Positions 1 to 7,110 of a stretch of DNA of 8,258 bases are shown one piece after another; positions within the stretch are counted from its first letter, which is position 1, and each line of letters opens with the position of its first letter. The notes beneath the pieces were generated by a model. The model made no database searches. It was given only the letters and a program-made list of their open reading frames with translations, and was not told the DNA's origin. The position numbers were made by a program, and so were the translations under genes. This DNA is from JAYGED01 sp046582565 (GTDB taxonomy: Bacteria; Pseudomonadota; Alphaproteobacteria; JAAXGF01), in the NCBI GenBank assembly GCA_046582565.1, contig JAYGED010000161.1, forward strand, positions 1 through 8,258, read 5' to 3'.

Positions 1-1215
1 GCCGAATTCCTCATGCCAGGCTTCGAAGGTGTATTCGCCGGAAGGAAGGCCGCTGATCTCAAAACTGCCGTTCTCGTCCGTCACCGCGAAGAAGGGGTGA
101 TCCACCACAAAGATCCAGGCCGCCATCCACCTGTGAAAATCGCAGCCGAGGCGGATGGGCCCTTCGGGGCGGCGGAAGACCCGCTCGCGGTCATTGGAGC
201 CGGGTGGTTGCCCGATGTTGAAGGCGCGGTTGCGCAGGGAGAGTGAGCGCGTGTTGTGGATGTAGGGATCGCTGTTGCGGATGATGAATTTCTGGCCGAC
301 GCGAACACCCTGGATGCGGGGACGGAACATGGATTTCTGTTGGTCGAGCAACGCCGGCTTGTCAGGCACAGGGTATTGCTTTTGTTCCACACCACGCTTT
401 GCGTAGACGAAGACGTTCGCAAGCCCACCGTTCTTGCCGGCGAGTACGTTTTCGTTGAGAGGTTGCTTGTCGTACATCTTCGCGCTTTCCGGGGTCATGT
501 TGATGCCCTTGCGGGTCGGTGGCTTCCCATCGAAACGGACGACGCCGGACACTGTTGGCGGCGCAGGAGGCGGCTGGGTTGCGTCGAAGACCTTGGCCTT
601 GATGATCAGTTCGCGAAACCGGCCGTCGTCGACGTCCTGCAGCGTTTGTAGAAAGGCGACGAGGTTGGGGACGTCGGCTTCGGTCAGATTCATGCGGGCA
701 TATGCCGGCGCCACGTCCTCTGCTCCGGATCTCCTCGACCTGCTGGCGGACATCTTGGCGTGAATCACTTTTTCGAGATCGGCCTGGCTCAGTTTCAGAT
801 TGCGAAGCGACGGTGTCGGCTTGGGCGAGCCTCCGGATGTGACGACGTGGGATTTGCCATCGGTGAATCCGGCGGGCGAATGGCAACTGACACAGTTCGC
901 CACGTTCACGTCACCTTCGGATCCGAGGAAGGTTTTGAAACCGAAATACGCCCGGTGATTCATCGTTGGCGGGAGCTTCAACAGGATGCGGCCTTCCTGA
1001 TTTGCTAGGCGGCCGTAGACGCGGCCGGCATAGTCTTCCAGCAGTTCACCCTCTTCGGGTTTGTCGGGAATGCGGTTGACGTAGACGAAAGCGTCAAAGG
1101 CGGAGCGCTGCTTGCTTTCCAGTCGATGGATCTTCGTTTTGGCCTCGATGCTCTTGGACTTATCAGCGGCCGCAAGTGTCATCGCGGAAAGGACTAGGGC
1201 GATAAGGGTCTTCAT
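1..1215 (-). CDS. Secreted cytochrome c / cupredoxin fusion protein with carboxypeptidase-regulatory-like C-terminus, 3' end cut by the window
   Basis: Likely a periplasmic electron carrier. The frame is open for all 405 codons to the window edge, so the C-terminus is missing. Residues 1-17 are a signal peptide (MKTLIALVLSAMTLAAA). A cytochrome c domain follows: heme site C108-V-S-C111-H112, a TPSLRNL stretch at 134-140, and Met175 just before LTEADVPNLVAFLQTL as the probable distal ligand. After a proline-rich linker (214-220) comes a cupredoxin-like domain: His320 in DPYIHNT, then Cys358, His361 and Met364. The C-x2-H-x2-M spacing matches the amicyanin type-1 copper site. From about residue 376 the sequence (DENGSFEISGLPSGEYTFEA) is carboxypeptidase-regulatory-like. 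The start lies 3 bases after the upstream sulfatase stop and gives a clean signal peptide; no Shine-Dalgarno is seen. Domain assignment is fairly sure; copper loading and electron partner are inferred. Confidence 0.85.
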   Translation of the reverse strand, partial: MKTLIALVLSAMTLAAADKSKSIEAKTKIHRLESKQRSAFDAFVYVNRIPDKPEEGELLEDYAGRVYGRLANQEGRILLKLPPTMNHRAYFGFKTFLGSEGDVNVANCVSCHSPAGFTDGKSHVVTSGGSPKPTPSLRNLKLSQADLEKVIHAKMSASRSRRSGAEDVAPAYARMNLTEADVPNLVAFLQTLQDVDDGRFRELIIKAKVFDATQPPPAPPTVSGVVRFDGKPPTRKGINMTPESAKMYDKQPLNENVLAGKNGGLANVFVYAKRGVEQKQYPVPDKPALLDQQKSMFRPRIQGVRVGQKFIIRNSDPYIHNTRSLSLRNRAFNIGQPPGSNDRERVFRRPEGPIRLGCDFHRWMAAWIFVVDHPFFAVTDENGSFEISGLPSGEYTFEAWHEEFG

Positions 1216-1218
1216 GAT

Positions 1219-2655
1219 TCAGTGGGGCGAGCCCAGGTAGTGTTTGGCGTTTGTCTTCGGCAGCCACTGCCGCAATTCAGATCGGACAGAGGCCATGTCG
1301 GAACGGCCGGCAAGATTGGTCCATTGATGCGGATCCTTGCTCATGTTGTAGAGTTCCTCGCCGCCGTCGGCATAACGGATGTAGTGCCAGCGTTCGGAAC
1401 GAACGGCATGATTGAACCCGTGCGAGTGAGGCGAATGGGTGATCAGCGCGGGATACGGCCACTTGGCTTCGGGGTTGCGCACCAACGGGGCGATGCTGCG
1501 GCCCTCTATCTTTTCGTTCCTCGGCAGGCCGCAGAGCTCGATCAAAGTGGGATACATGTCGAGCAGGCTCACCGGACGATTGCAGGTGGCGACTGCAGAG
1601 TTCCAGGACTTGTCGCGGAGTTTCTCCGGAACGTGAATGATGAGCGGTGTGCGGGTGGTCTGCTCCCAGAGGGCGGACTTGCCGATCTTCTTCTCGCCGA
1701 TGTCGTAGCCGTGGTCGCCCCAGAGGACGATGATTGTGTTGTCGCGATAGCGGCTCTTCTCCAGGGCATCGAGAACGTGACCGACGCAGGCATCGGCGAA
1801 GGAGTCGGAGGCGAGGCAGGCCTGGACGGCCTCCTTCCATTTGCCACTGTTGCGGATGTGCTTGATGTGGCGTTCGCCCATGCGCTTGCCGATGGCGGGA
1901 ATGTCATCGAAGTCATCGGGCTTGTGGGGTGGCAGTTGGATGTCTTCCAGCGGATGCAGGTCGAAGTACTTTTTGGGTGCGTACCAAGGCAGGTGCGGGA
2001 GGTAGATGCCACACCCGAGGAAGAACGGCTTCTCATGTTTCCGCTTCAGAAACTGGGCGGCGCCTTCGGCGGTTTTCCAATCAGGATTGGCCTGGTCCGA
2101 AACATCCGTCGGTCCCCAGTCGATGAGGCGAGCGAGGATGGGATTGGATTCGAACTTGGGGCGCAGGCCATGGGCGTAACGGTAACGCTTGGGTGGTGGG
2201 ATCATTCCGGTGCGGGTGGAATAGACGTGATCCCAGGCCTCGGCATCGGAGAACTTGCCGTGGGCCTGATGATAGAGCTTGCCGCCGCCCCAAGCGAGGT
2301 AGCCGTGTTTCCGGAAGTACTGAGGCAGGGTCACCCAGTCCCTGAACTTTGGCATGTCGCGGAACCAGTTCCGGTTGCCGTAGATGCCGGTGGTCGATGG
2401 GCGCAGTCCCATCATGATGGCGGTGCGGGAAGGACTGCACAGCGGGGCGGCGCAGTGGGCCTGCTTGAAGAGCACGCCCTTGCGGGCCAGTGCGTCGATG
2501 TTCGGGGTCTTCGCCTGCGGATGTCCGCCCAGACAGCCTACCCAGTCATTCAGGTCATCAACCGCAAGGAAGAGGACGTTGGGTCGTGCGTTCGCGGGCG
2601 GTGCGATGGCCAACCAGCAGAGGATCGGTAGGAGAAGGTAAAACAGACGGGTCAT
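1219..2655 (-). CDS. Secreted sulfatase, iduronate-2-sulfatase/choline-sulfatase-like
   Basis: Type I formylglycine-dependent sulfatase, 478 residues, normal full length; hydrolyses a sulfate ester outside the cytoplasm. Residues 1-23 form a signal peptide ending in A-N-A. Metal-binding Asp33-Asp34 follow NVLFLAV. The catalytic motif C73-S-P-S-R77 has the C-x-P-S-R form that is converted to formylglycine by a maturase encoded elsewhere. Other hallmark residues are present: Lys126 and His129 (GGGKLYH), His221 (LPHLPW), Asp314-His315 (WGDHGYD) and Lys326 (GKSALWEQTTR). The C-terminal subdomain ends with the usual RSERWHYIRY and EELYNMSKDP strands. I chose ATG at 2655 over an upstream in-frame ATG at 2676 because it overlaps the stop of the preceding gene as ATGA and begins a good signal peptide. 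The sulfated substrate is unknown; neighbours point to a redox-linked periplasmic pathway. Confidence 0.93.
   Translation of the reverse strand: MTRLFYLLLPILCWLAIAPPANARPNVLFLAVDDLNDWVGCLGGHPQAKTPNIDALARKGVLFKQAHCAAPLCSPSRTAIMMGLRPSTTGIYGNRNWFRDMPKFRDWVTLPQYFRKHGYLAWGGGKLYHQAHGKFSDAEAWDHVYSTRTGMIPPPKRYRYAHGLRPKFESNPILARLIDWGPTDVSDQANPDWKTAEGAAQFLKRKHEKPFFLGCGIYLPHLPWYAPKKYFDLHPLEDIQLPPHKPDDFDDIPAIGKRMGERHIKHIRNSGKWKEAVQACLASDSFADACVGHVLDALEKSRYRDNTIIVLWGDHGYDIGEKKIGKSALWEQTTRTPLIIHVPEKLRDKSWNSAVATCNRPVSLLDMYPTLIELCGLPRNEKIEGRSIAPLVRNPEAKWPYPALITHSPHSHGFNHAVRSERWHYIRYADGGEELYNMSKDPHQWTNLAGRSDMASVRSELRQWLPKTNAKHYLGSPH
2652..2655 (-). other. ATGA stop/start overlap (translational coupling)
   Basis: The TGA of the propeller gene shares bases with the ATG of the sulfatase gene. 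The preceding bases encode Asn-Asn-Lys-Lys and hold no Shine-Dalgarno. This suggests the sulfatase is translated by ribosomes terminating on the propeller message, and it fixes the sulfatase start. Confidence 0.75.
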
Positions 2656-4691
2656 TTTTTGTTGTTGGCCACCCATTCCATGACTTTCACGAAGGACGCG
2701 CCGGCGTTCTTCATGTTGCGGAGTTTCCGTCGCTGGTTCCAGAGCTGGCCGACCCGGCTCCGCTGTTCCTTGCTTAATCCAGCCATGCGCTTGTCGACGT
2801 AGGCCTGATGAATGCGGTCATAGTCGCCGGGTTTCTTGCCCTCCCAAGGTTTGTAGCCTCCGGGGAGTTTGGAGGCTTCGATGCGGGCGAACAGTCCGTT
2901 GAGCTTGGTGTTGCCCCTGGCCTTGGGCTGTGGGCGGCCCTTCTTCGGTAGCGGGGTGAACTTGCGCTTCCCGAGCGGGGCGGGTTTGTTTTCCGCGGTC
3001 AAGGTGCCGAGTTGGTCGTCGGTGAGTTTGACGCGGGCAAGTTTGACGCCACCGCCCTCGTCCTCAAGGATTTCTATCTTGATGACCTGGCCGAGAGCCC
3101 GCTCCATGTGACGCGAGGGGCCGCTGGTGCTGGTCCAGGCGTTGCCTTCTTCATCAAACTCGATCTCGCGGGTGTAGCTGACGCGCATGGGCAGGCGAAT
3201 CTCAATCATCTTTTCGGTCTTGGGATCGAAGCGATTGATCGTGTCGTTGCCCGTGCCGCAGATCCAGACGAAGCCTTTCGGATCAACGTTCAACGCGTAA
3301 GGAATCTGGTTCTCCGCGTCGGGCAGGGCGTAGGTGGTCCATTTCTCAGTCTTCGGATCAAACTTGCCGAGCACGCCGGAACCGAATCCTGGCACCCAGA
3401 CAATTCCGTCCTGATCGAGGTGCAAGCGGCGCGGTCCGCGGAAGGGAGGATTCCATTCCTTGATGTCACCGTCCGAAGCGTTGGGATCAATGCGGCCGAT
3501 GCGGTTCCCGTTGAGCTTCGAATACCAGATCATGCCGTCCACCGGGGAGTAATCGAGACCGTAGGGCGTGATGCCACGTGACTCGCCTTTACCCGCACCG
3601 ATCGCCTGACCTTCGCTAAGGAGCTTGTATTCCTTCACGAACTTGGTCTTCGGATGCATCGAGAAGACCGAGTTGCGCCCAGCATCGGTATACCAGATGA
3701 GGCCTTCGGGGTCTTTCGGATTCACGCGAAGGGTGTGCGGATAAGAACCCCGCTTGGCGGGGGCTTCGGCGCTGGAGTATGCGGTGATCTTTTTCGTGTT
3801 GAGATCGTACTTGGCCATCTGCCCGGAAGAGCAGAGCGTCATCCACATGTGCCCTTCATTGTCGGGCTCGATGGAATGCGGAGCCCAGGAGCCGCGCGGC
3901 ATCTTGTATTCCTTTTGTTCGCCAGTCTTGGTGTCGAGAATGCCCATGTAGTGCTTGCTGATGTTCACGACATAGACGAGGCCATTGCGTCCCAGCTCAA
4001 GATCGTGGAAGGAGCTTTCAAACTGCTTGCCGTATTCCCACGCGGTGATCTTCACCTTCGCGGCCGTGCCGGAGGGTGGCGGGGGCGGATCAAAGGTGGG
4101 CCATTTGTCGACGGCGTCGTCTTTGTAGGTCTCGATCAGCTTGGGGATGATCGTTTCCTGCGTGTGAGGATAGAGACCGCCAAAGCCGTCCATACGACGG
4201 AGCATGGTTTCCCAATCGACCGGTTTCTCGGGGGTGCGAAAAGGCACGGTGCCAATCTGGTGGCAATAAGTGCACGCCATCTTGAAGTTCAGCTTGTCCC
4301 GCATGTTGTCAAACTTCAGCATGCTGAAGCCGCTGTTGGCCGGGCGTTGTTCCTCCAGATCAAGGCCGCTGGCGGGATGCATCTTGATGGCCATCGTGTC
4401 GCGTTCGGGCTTCACGTCGTCGTACCACTCGTCGACCTTGCCCATCAGGCGGGCACGGACCTGGTGCTCGACGTCTCGGAGTCCATCGAGGGTGAAGGAG
4501 CCATCTTCCTGACTGAACACTGAGATCCACTTGCGGTGTTTTTCGTCGAAGGCGCTGACCATCACTCCACTCATGGGAGAGCCCTTAGGATCGGTGACCT
4601 TACCGGTGAGTGATTTGGCCGCCGCGGGGGAGATCATCGCGAACATCGTCGCCAACAGAGCGACGCGGGAAAGGAGACTGAATGTCTTCAT
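2652..4691 (-). CDS. Secreted heme-c beta-propeller protein, virginiamycin-B-lyase-like (paralogue B)
   Basis: Function unknown; the fold suggests a periplasmic lyase or oxidoreductase. 679 residues in order: signal peptide 1-25 (ending SPAAA); carboxypeptidase-regulatory-like beta-sandwich about 26-105 (LTGKVTDPKGSPMSGVMVSA); short cytochrome c segment with C140-T-Y-C143-H144 and Met168 (RRMDGFGG) as possible distal ligand; proline run 202-206; seven-bladed propeller about 212-540 of the Vgb/streptogramin-lyase type, each blade carrying a repeated pattern ending in G-x-[IVM]-[WY]; a basic, proline-rich linker 569-595; and a helical module 597-679. An ATG at 4757 would add 22 residues ahead of the signal peptide, so 4691 is preferred. 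The stop overlaps the start of the sulfatase (ATGA). Paralogue of the gene directly upstream, with long identical blocks, but lacking that protein's N-terminal module. Homology to Vgb does not by itself imply antibiotic resistance. Confidence 0.88.
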   Translation of the reverse strand: MKTFSLLSRVALLATMFAMISPAAAKSLTGKVTDPKGSPMSGVMVSAFDEKHRKWISVFSQEDGSFTLDGLRDVEHQVRARLMGKVDEWYDDVKPERDTMAIKMHPASGLDLEEQRPANSGFSMLKFDNMRDKLNFKMACTYCHQIGTVPFRTPEKPVDWETMLRRMDGFGGLYPHTQETIIPKLIETYKDDAVDKWPTFDPPPPPSGTAAKVKITAWEYGKQFESSFHDLELGRNGLVYVVNISKHYMGILDTKTGEQKEYKMPRGSWAPHSIEPDNEGHMWMTLCSSGQMAKYDLNTKKITAYSSAEAPAKRGSYPHTLRVNPKDPEGLIWYTDAGRNSVFSMHPKTKFVKEYKLLSEGQAIGAGKGESRGITPYGLDYSPVDGMIWYSKLNGNRIGRIDPNASDGDIKEWNPPFRGPRRLHLDQDGIVWVPGFGSGVLGKFDPKTEKWTTYALPDAENQIPYALNVDPKGFVWICGTGNDTINRFDPKTEKMIEIRLPMRVSYTREIEFDEEGNAWTSTSGPSRHMERALGQVIKIEILEDEGGGVKLARVKLTDDQLGTLTAENKPAPLGKRKFTPLPKKGRPQPKARGNTKLNGLFARIEASKLPGGYKPWEGKKPGDYDRIHQAYVDKRMAGLSKEQRSRVGQLWNQRRKLRNMKNAGASFVKVMEWVANNKK
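2655..2903 (-). repeat. Helical module copy 3 (C-terminal, paralogue B)
   Basis: Residues 597-679 of paralogue B. Landmarks: LFARIEA, HQAYVDKRMAGLSKEQ, LWNQRRKL, and NAGASFVKVMEWVANNKK at the very C-terminus. It matches copy 1 of the upstream protein better than copy 2 does. Confidence 0.8.
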
Positions 4692-4762
4692 GAAATTGAA
4701 TTTCTGTCTTGGTTTATATGAACACGCTGGGATCGGCAGGAATTGCTGCGGTTTCACTCCAT
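4692..4762 (-). other. 71-base gap between the two propeller genes
   Basis: This is the longest spacer inside the operon. I see no stable hairpin with a T run, no convincing promoter and no Shine-Dalgarno before the ATG at 4691 (the nearest purine stretch is AGACAGAAA). An AT-rich CATATAAA occurs on the minus strand but has no supporting -35 element. It is probably a transcribed spacer. Confidence 0.5.
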
Positions 4763-7060
4763 CTACTTCTCATTATGATGGATGTATTCGAGAATCTTGA
4801 GATTGGAGCTGGGCCGGTGCCTGTCGGGATTGACGAGATCCATGTCCTGGCGCAGGGTTTGATACCGCCTTCGTTGCTTGTCGGTGAAGCTCGCCATTCG
4901 CTTCTTGAAGTGCTCAACCCGACTCTCGCCCCCCGGAATGCCTTTCGGCGCCGGCATGGCGTCGATCTTCTTGAGCAGTTCCCCGTGCGGTGACTTGTGC
5001 CACGGAACTTGACGGGCCACCTGATGATGCGGCAGGACGATTTGCTTCAGTTTCACGCCCTCGTCCGTCGCCGGATCGCCTTTCGGAAGTTCGATTCGAA
5101 TCAACGATCCTCGACCGCGCTCGTTGTGCCGTGTGGGGCCGTTGGAACTGCAGGTCCAGACATTGCCCTTTTCGTCAAACTCGATCTCCCGAGTGAACGT
5201 GACCCGCGTCGGCATCGGGATTTCGATCAGGCGCTCGGTCTTCGGATCGAAGCGCGCGATGGTGTCGTTGCCCGTGCCGCAAATCCAAACGATGCCCTTG
5301 GCGTCGATGTTGAGCGCGTAGGGGATCTGGTTGTCGTAGTCGGGAAGCGCGTAGGTGGTCCATTGCTCCGTCGCGGGATCAAACCGGCCCAGCACGCCCG
5401 AGCCGAAACCCGGAACCCACACAATTCCGTCCGGGGCAACATGATGCCGCCGCGGTCCGCGAAAGGGAGGGTTCCATTCCTTGACGTCTCCATCCGGCGC
5501 CTTCGGATCGATGCGGCCGATGCGATTGGCGTTGAGTTTGGAATACCAAATCGAGCCATCGGGGGCGACGTCCAGTCCGTAGGGAGTCAATCCGCGCGAC
5601 TCGCCCTTGCCCGATCCGACGGCCTGCCCCTTGCTCAACAAATGATACTCCTTCACGTAACCGGTCTTCGGGTGAATGGAGAAAACCGAGTTGCGCCCCG
5701 CGTCCGTGTACCAGACCAGACCCTGCGGGTCTTTCGGATTCACGCGCAGCGTGTGCGGATAGGAGCCGCGTTTGGCCGGGGCCTCGGCGCTGGACCAGAT
5801 CGTGATGTCCGTCGTCCTGGGATCGAACTTACCCATGTGTCCCGAGGTGCAAAGTGTCACCCAGTAGTTGCCGTCGTTATCCGGCTCGATCGAATGGGGG
5901 CCGCGGACTCCTCTCGGCATGCGATACACCGTCCGGCGTCCGGTCGGGATATCCAGCTCAACGATCGCGTTCTGCCCCATGTCCACAGCGTACATGATTC
6001 CGGGCGGACCGGGTTCGAGGTCGTGCACCATGGCTTTCATGGGATTGCCGATGTCCCATTCGGTAATCTTCACCCGTGCGGCGAACCCGTGCGGCGACGG
6101 TGGCGGGACATACTCCGGCCAACGCGATTCGGCATCCAGCGTGTAGGTGTCCACCAGTCGCTTGACGATGGTCCGTTGCGTGTGCTTATACAGCCCGCCG
6201 AAACCGTCCATGCGCCGGATCATCGTCTCCCAATCTACCGGTTTCTCCGGCGTGCGGAATCCGAGCGTGCCGGCTTGATGGCAGTAGGTGCAATTCATCT
6301 TGAAGTTCTCCTTGTCGCGCAGGCTGTCCCACTTCATCAGGCCCATGGCCGACGCGGCGGTTCGCTGCAATTGCAGGTCCTCGCCCGTGGCCGGCTCCAT
6401 CGTGAGTGCCAGCGCGTCACTGTCCGGTTCCACGTCATCCACCCATTCATCGAGTTTGCCCGGCCGCCGCACGCGCACCTGATGTGTCGTCTTGCGAAGT
6501 CCCCTCAACTCGAACTTGCCGTCCGCAGCGGTGAACACGGATGTGCCCATCTCCAGGTCCTCGTCATACGCCGTTACCATGACGCCCTCCAATGGACCGC
6601 CTGTCGCGCTCGTCACCCGGCCGTGGATTCGTGTTTTTCCCACGGGCTTGACGCCCTTCAACTGAACAAAATGCCGGCTGGATTGGGGCTGCCCATGACT
6701 GTCACCTGTGAGGATCCGCCCCAGTTTTTCACCGCGGGAAACGTAGTGGAGAATTTTGACGAACGACTGGCCTGCATTGGACATGTTCGGGTCCAGCTTG
6801 CGCTTCGCTGCCCATAGCCGCCCGTTCAGCTTCTTCTGCGCCTCCGTTAACTTCGCCATTCGCGCATCGACCCATGCCTGATGGTTCTTGCGTCGATACG
6901 AATCAGGCGTTGCCTGTGCGTCGATCTTCTTCAGCAGGTTAGCCAGCGCAGCGTCGCCGGGACGGGATTCCTGGGCGAGGGCCGCGGAGCCGGGCAGGCC
7001 GGTGATGGCGAATGCCGCCGCAATAAGGGCGATACCGAAATAGAATTTGATTTTCTTCAT
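4763..7060 (-). CDS. Secreted heme-c beta-propeller protein with two copies of a helical module (paralogue A)
   Basis: Same family as the gene downstream; reaction unknown. 765 residues: signal peptide 1-29 (ending AALA); helical module 38-112; linker 113-142; carboxypeptidase-regulatory-like domain about 143-222 (RIHGRVTSATGGPLEGVMVT); cytochrome c segment with C257-T-Y-C260-H261 and Met284 (RRMDGFGG) as candidate distal ligand; proline-rich hinge 318-323; seven-bladed Vgb-like propeller about 329-660; second helical module 691-765. The start ATG gives a positively charged signal peptide directly; it overlaps the stop of a short reading remnant (CCATGA), and no Shine-Dalgarno is visible. The next gene starts 71 bases downstream with no terminator-like hairpin seen, so cotranscription is likely. 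The single CxxCH requires export and cytochrome c maturation. Architecture is clear; whether the heme transfers electrons, senses, or joins catalysis is open. Confidence 0.9.
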   Translation of the reverse strand: MKKIKFYFGIALIAAAFAITGLPGSAALAQESRPGDAALANLLKKIDAQATPDSYRRKNHQAWVDARMAKLTEAQKKLNGRLWAAKRKLDPNMSNAGQSFVKILHYVSRGEKLGRILTGDSHGQPQSSRHFVQLKGVKPVGKTRIHGRVTSATGGPLEGVMVTAYDEDLEMGTSVFTAADGKFELRGLRKTTHQVRVRRPGKLDEWVDDVEPDSDALALTMEPATGEDLQLQRTAASAMGLMKWDSLRDKENFKMNCTYCHQAGTLGFRTPEKPVDWETMIRRMDGFGGLYKHTQRTIVKRLVDTYTLDAESRWPEYVPPPSPHGFAARVKITEWDIGNPMKAMVHDLEPGPPGIMYAVDMGQNAIVELDIPTGRRTVYRMPRGVRGPHSIEPDNDGNYWVTLCTSGHMGKFDPRTTDITIWSSAEAPAKRGSYPHTLRVNPKDPQGLVWYTDAGRNSVFSIHPKTGYVKEYHLLSKGQAVGSGKGESRGLTPYGLDVAPDGSIWYSKLNANRIGRIDPKAPDGDVKEWNPPFRGPRRHHVAPDGIVWVPGFGSGVLGRFDPATEQWTTYALPDYDNQIPYALNIDAKGIVWICGTGNDTIARFDPKTERLIEIPMPTRVTFTREIEFDEKGNVWTCSSNGPTRHNERGRGSLIRIELPKGDPATDEGVKLKQIVLPHHQVARQVPWHKSPHGELLKKIDAMPAPKGIPGGESRVEHFKKRMASFTDKQRRRYQTLRQDMDLVNPDRHRPSSNLKILEYIHHNEK
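4766..4990 (-). repeat. Helical module copy 2 (C-terminal, paralogue A)
   Basis: Residues 691-765, ending at the stop codon. Landmarks: LLKKIDAMPAP, then FKKRMASFTDKQRRR and SSNLKILEYIHHNEK. It is more diverged than the other full copies: the NAGxSFV stretch is replaced by RPSSNL. Its start LLKKIDA is identical to that of copy 1 in the same protein. Confidence 0.75.
6725..6949 (-). repeat. Helical module copy 1 (N-terminal, paralogue A)
   Basis: Residues 38-112 of the 765-residue protein. Shared landmarks with the other copies: LLKKIDA at the start, then HQAWVDARMAKLTEAQ, a charged RLWAAKRKL helix, and NAGQSFVKILHYV followed by GEK. The pattern looks all-helical. I do not recognise it as a named domain. 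Confidence 0.8.
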
Positions 7061-7068
7061 GGGTCTAG

Positions 7069-7110
7069 TTTTTCACTGGCGATCACGTATTCAAGGGTTC
7101 TCACAAAGGG
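7069..7110 (-). pseudogene. Remnant of the helical module's C-terminal end
   Basis: The 14 codons directly after the TGA of the truncated sulfatase, in the same frame, read PFVRTLEYVIASEK. This matches the ends of the other copies (SFVKILHYVSRGEK, SFVKVMEWVANNKK). One base further, out of frame, lies a TAG (7067-7065), as if the original stop after the lysine codon were displaced by a one-base insertion. In frame the reading continues to a TGA that overlaps the ATG of the next gene. Likely the last scrap of a lost relative of the propeller genes. Confidence 0.6.

Noticed and set aside
362..886. 174-codon minus-strand frame overlapping the cytochrome-cupredoxin gene
   Set aside because: Another frame of the same strand; the open frame from 1215 to base 1 carries the heme and copper motifs without interruption.
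1222..2631. 469-codon plus-strand open frame opposite the intact sulfatase
   Set aside because: Antisense shadow; the minus strand holds every sulfatase hallmark residue.
2652..4691. Streptogramin B resistance lyase (vgb)
   Set aside because: Only the propeller fold resembles Vgb; the added heme, beta-sandwich and module domains, export signal and sulfatase neighbours argue against an antibiotic-resistance role.
4692..4757. Upstream ATG at 4757 as start of propeller gene B
   Set aside because: It would put 22 extra residues before a textbook signal peptide that starts at the ATG at 4691.
4997..6817. 606-codon plus-strand open frame opposite propeller gene A
   Set aside because: Shadow frame of a high-G+C gene: Arg/Gly/Val-rich, with no domain or signal peptide, while the minus strand encodes a clear multidomain protein.
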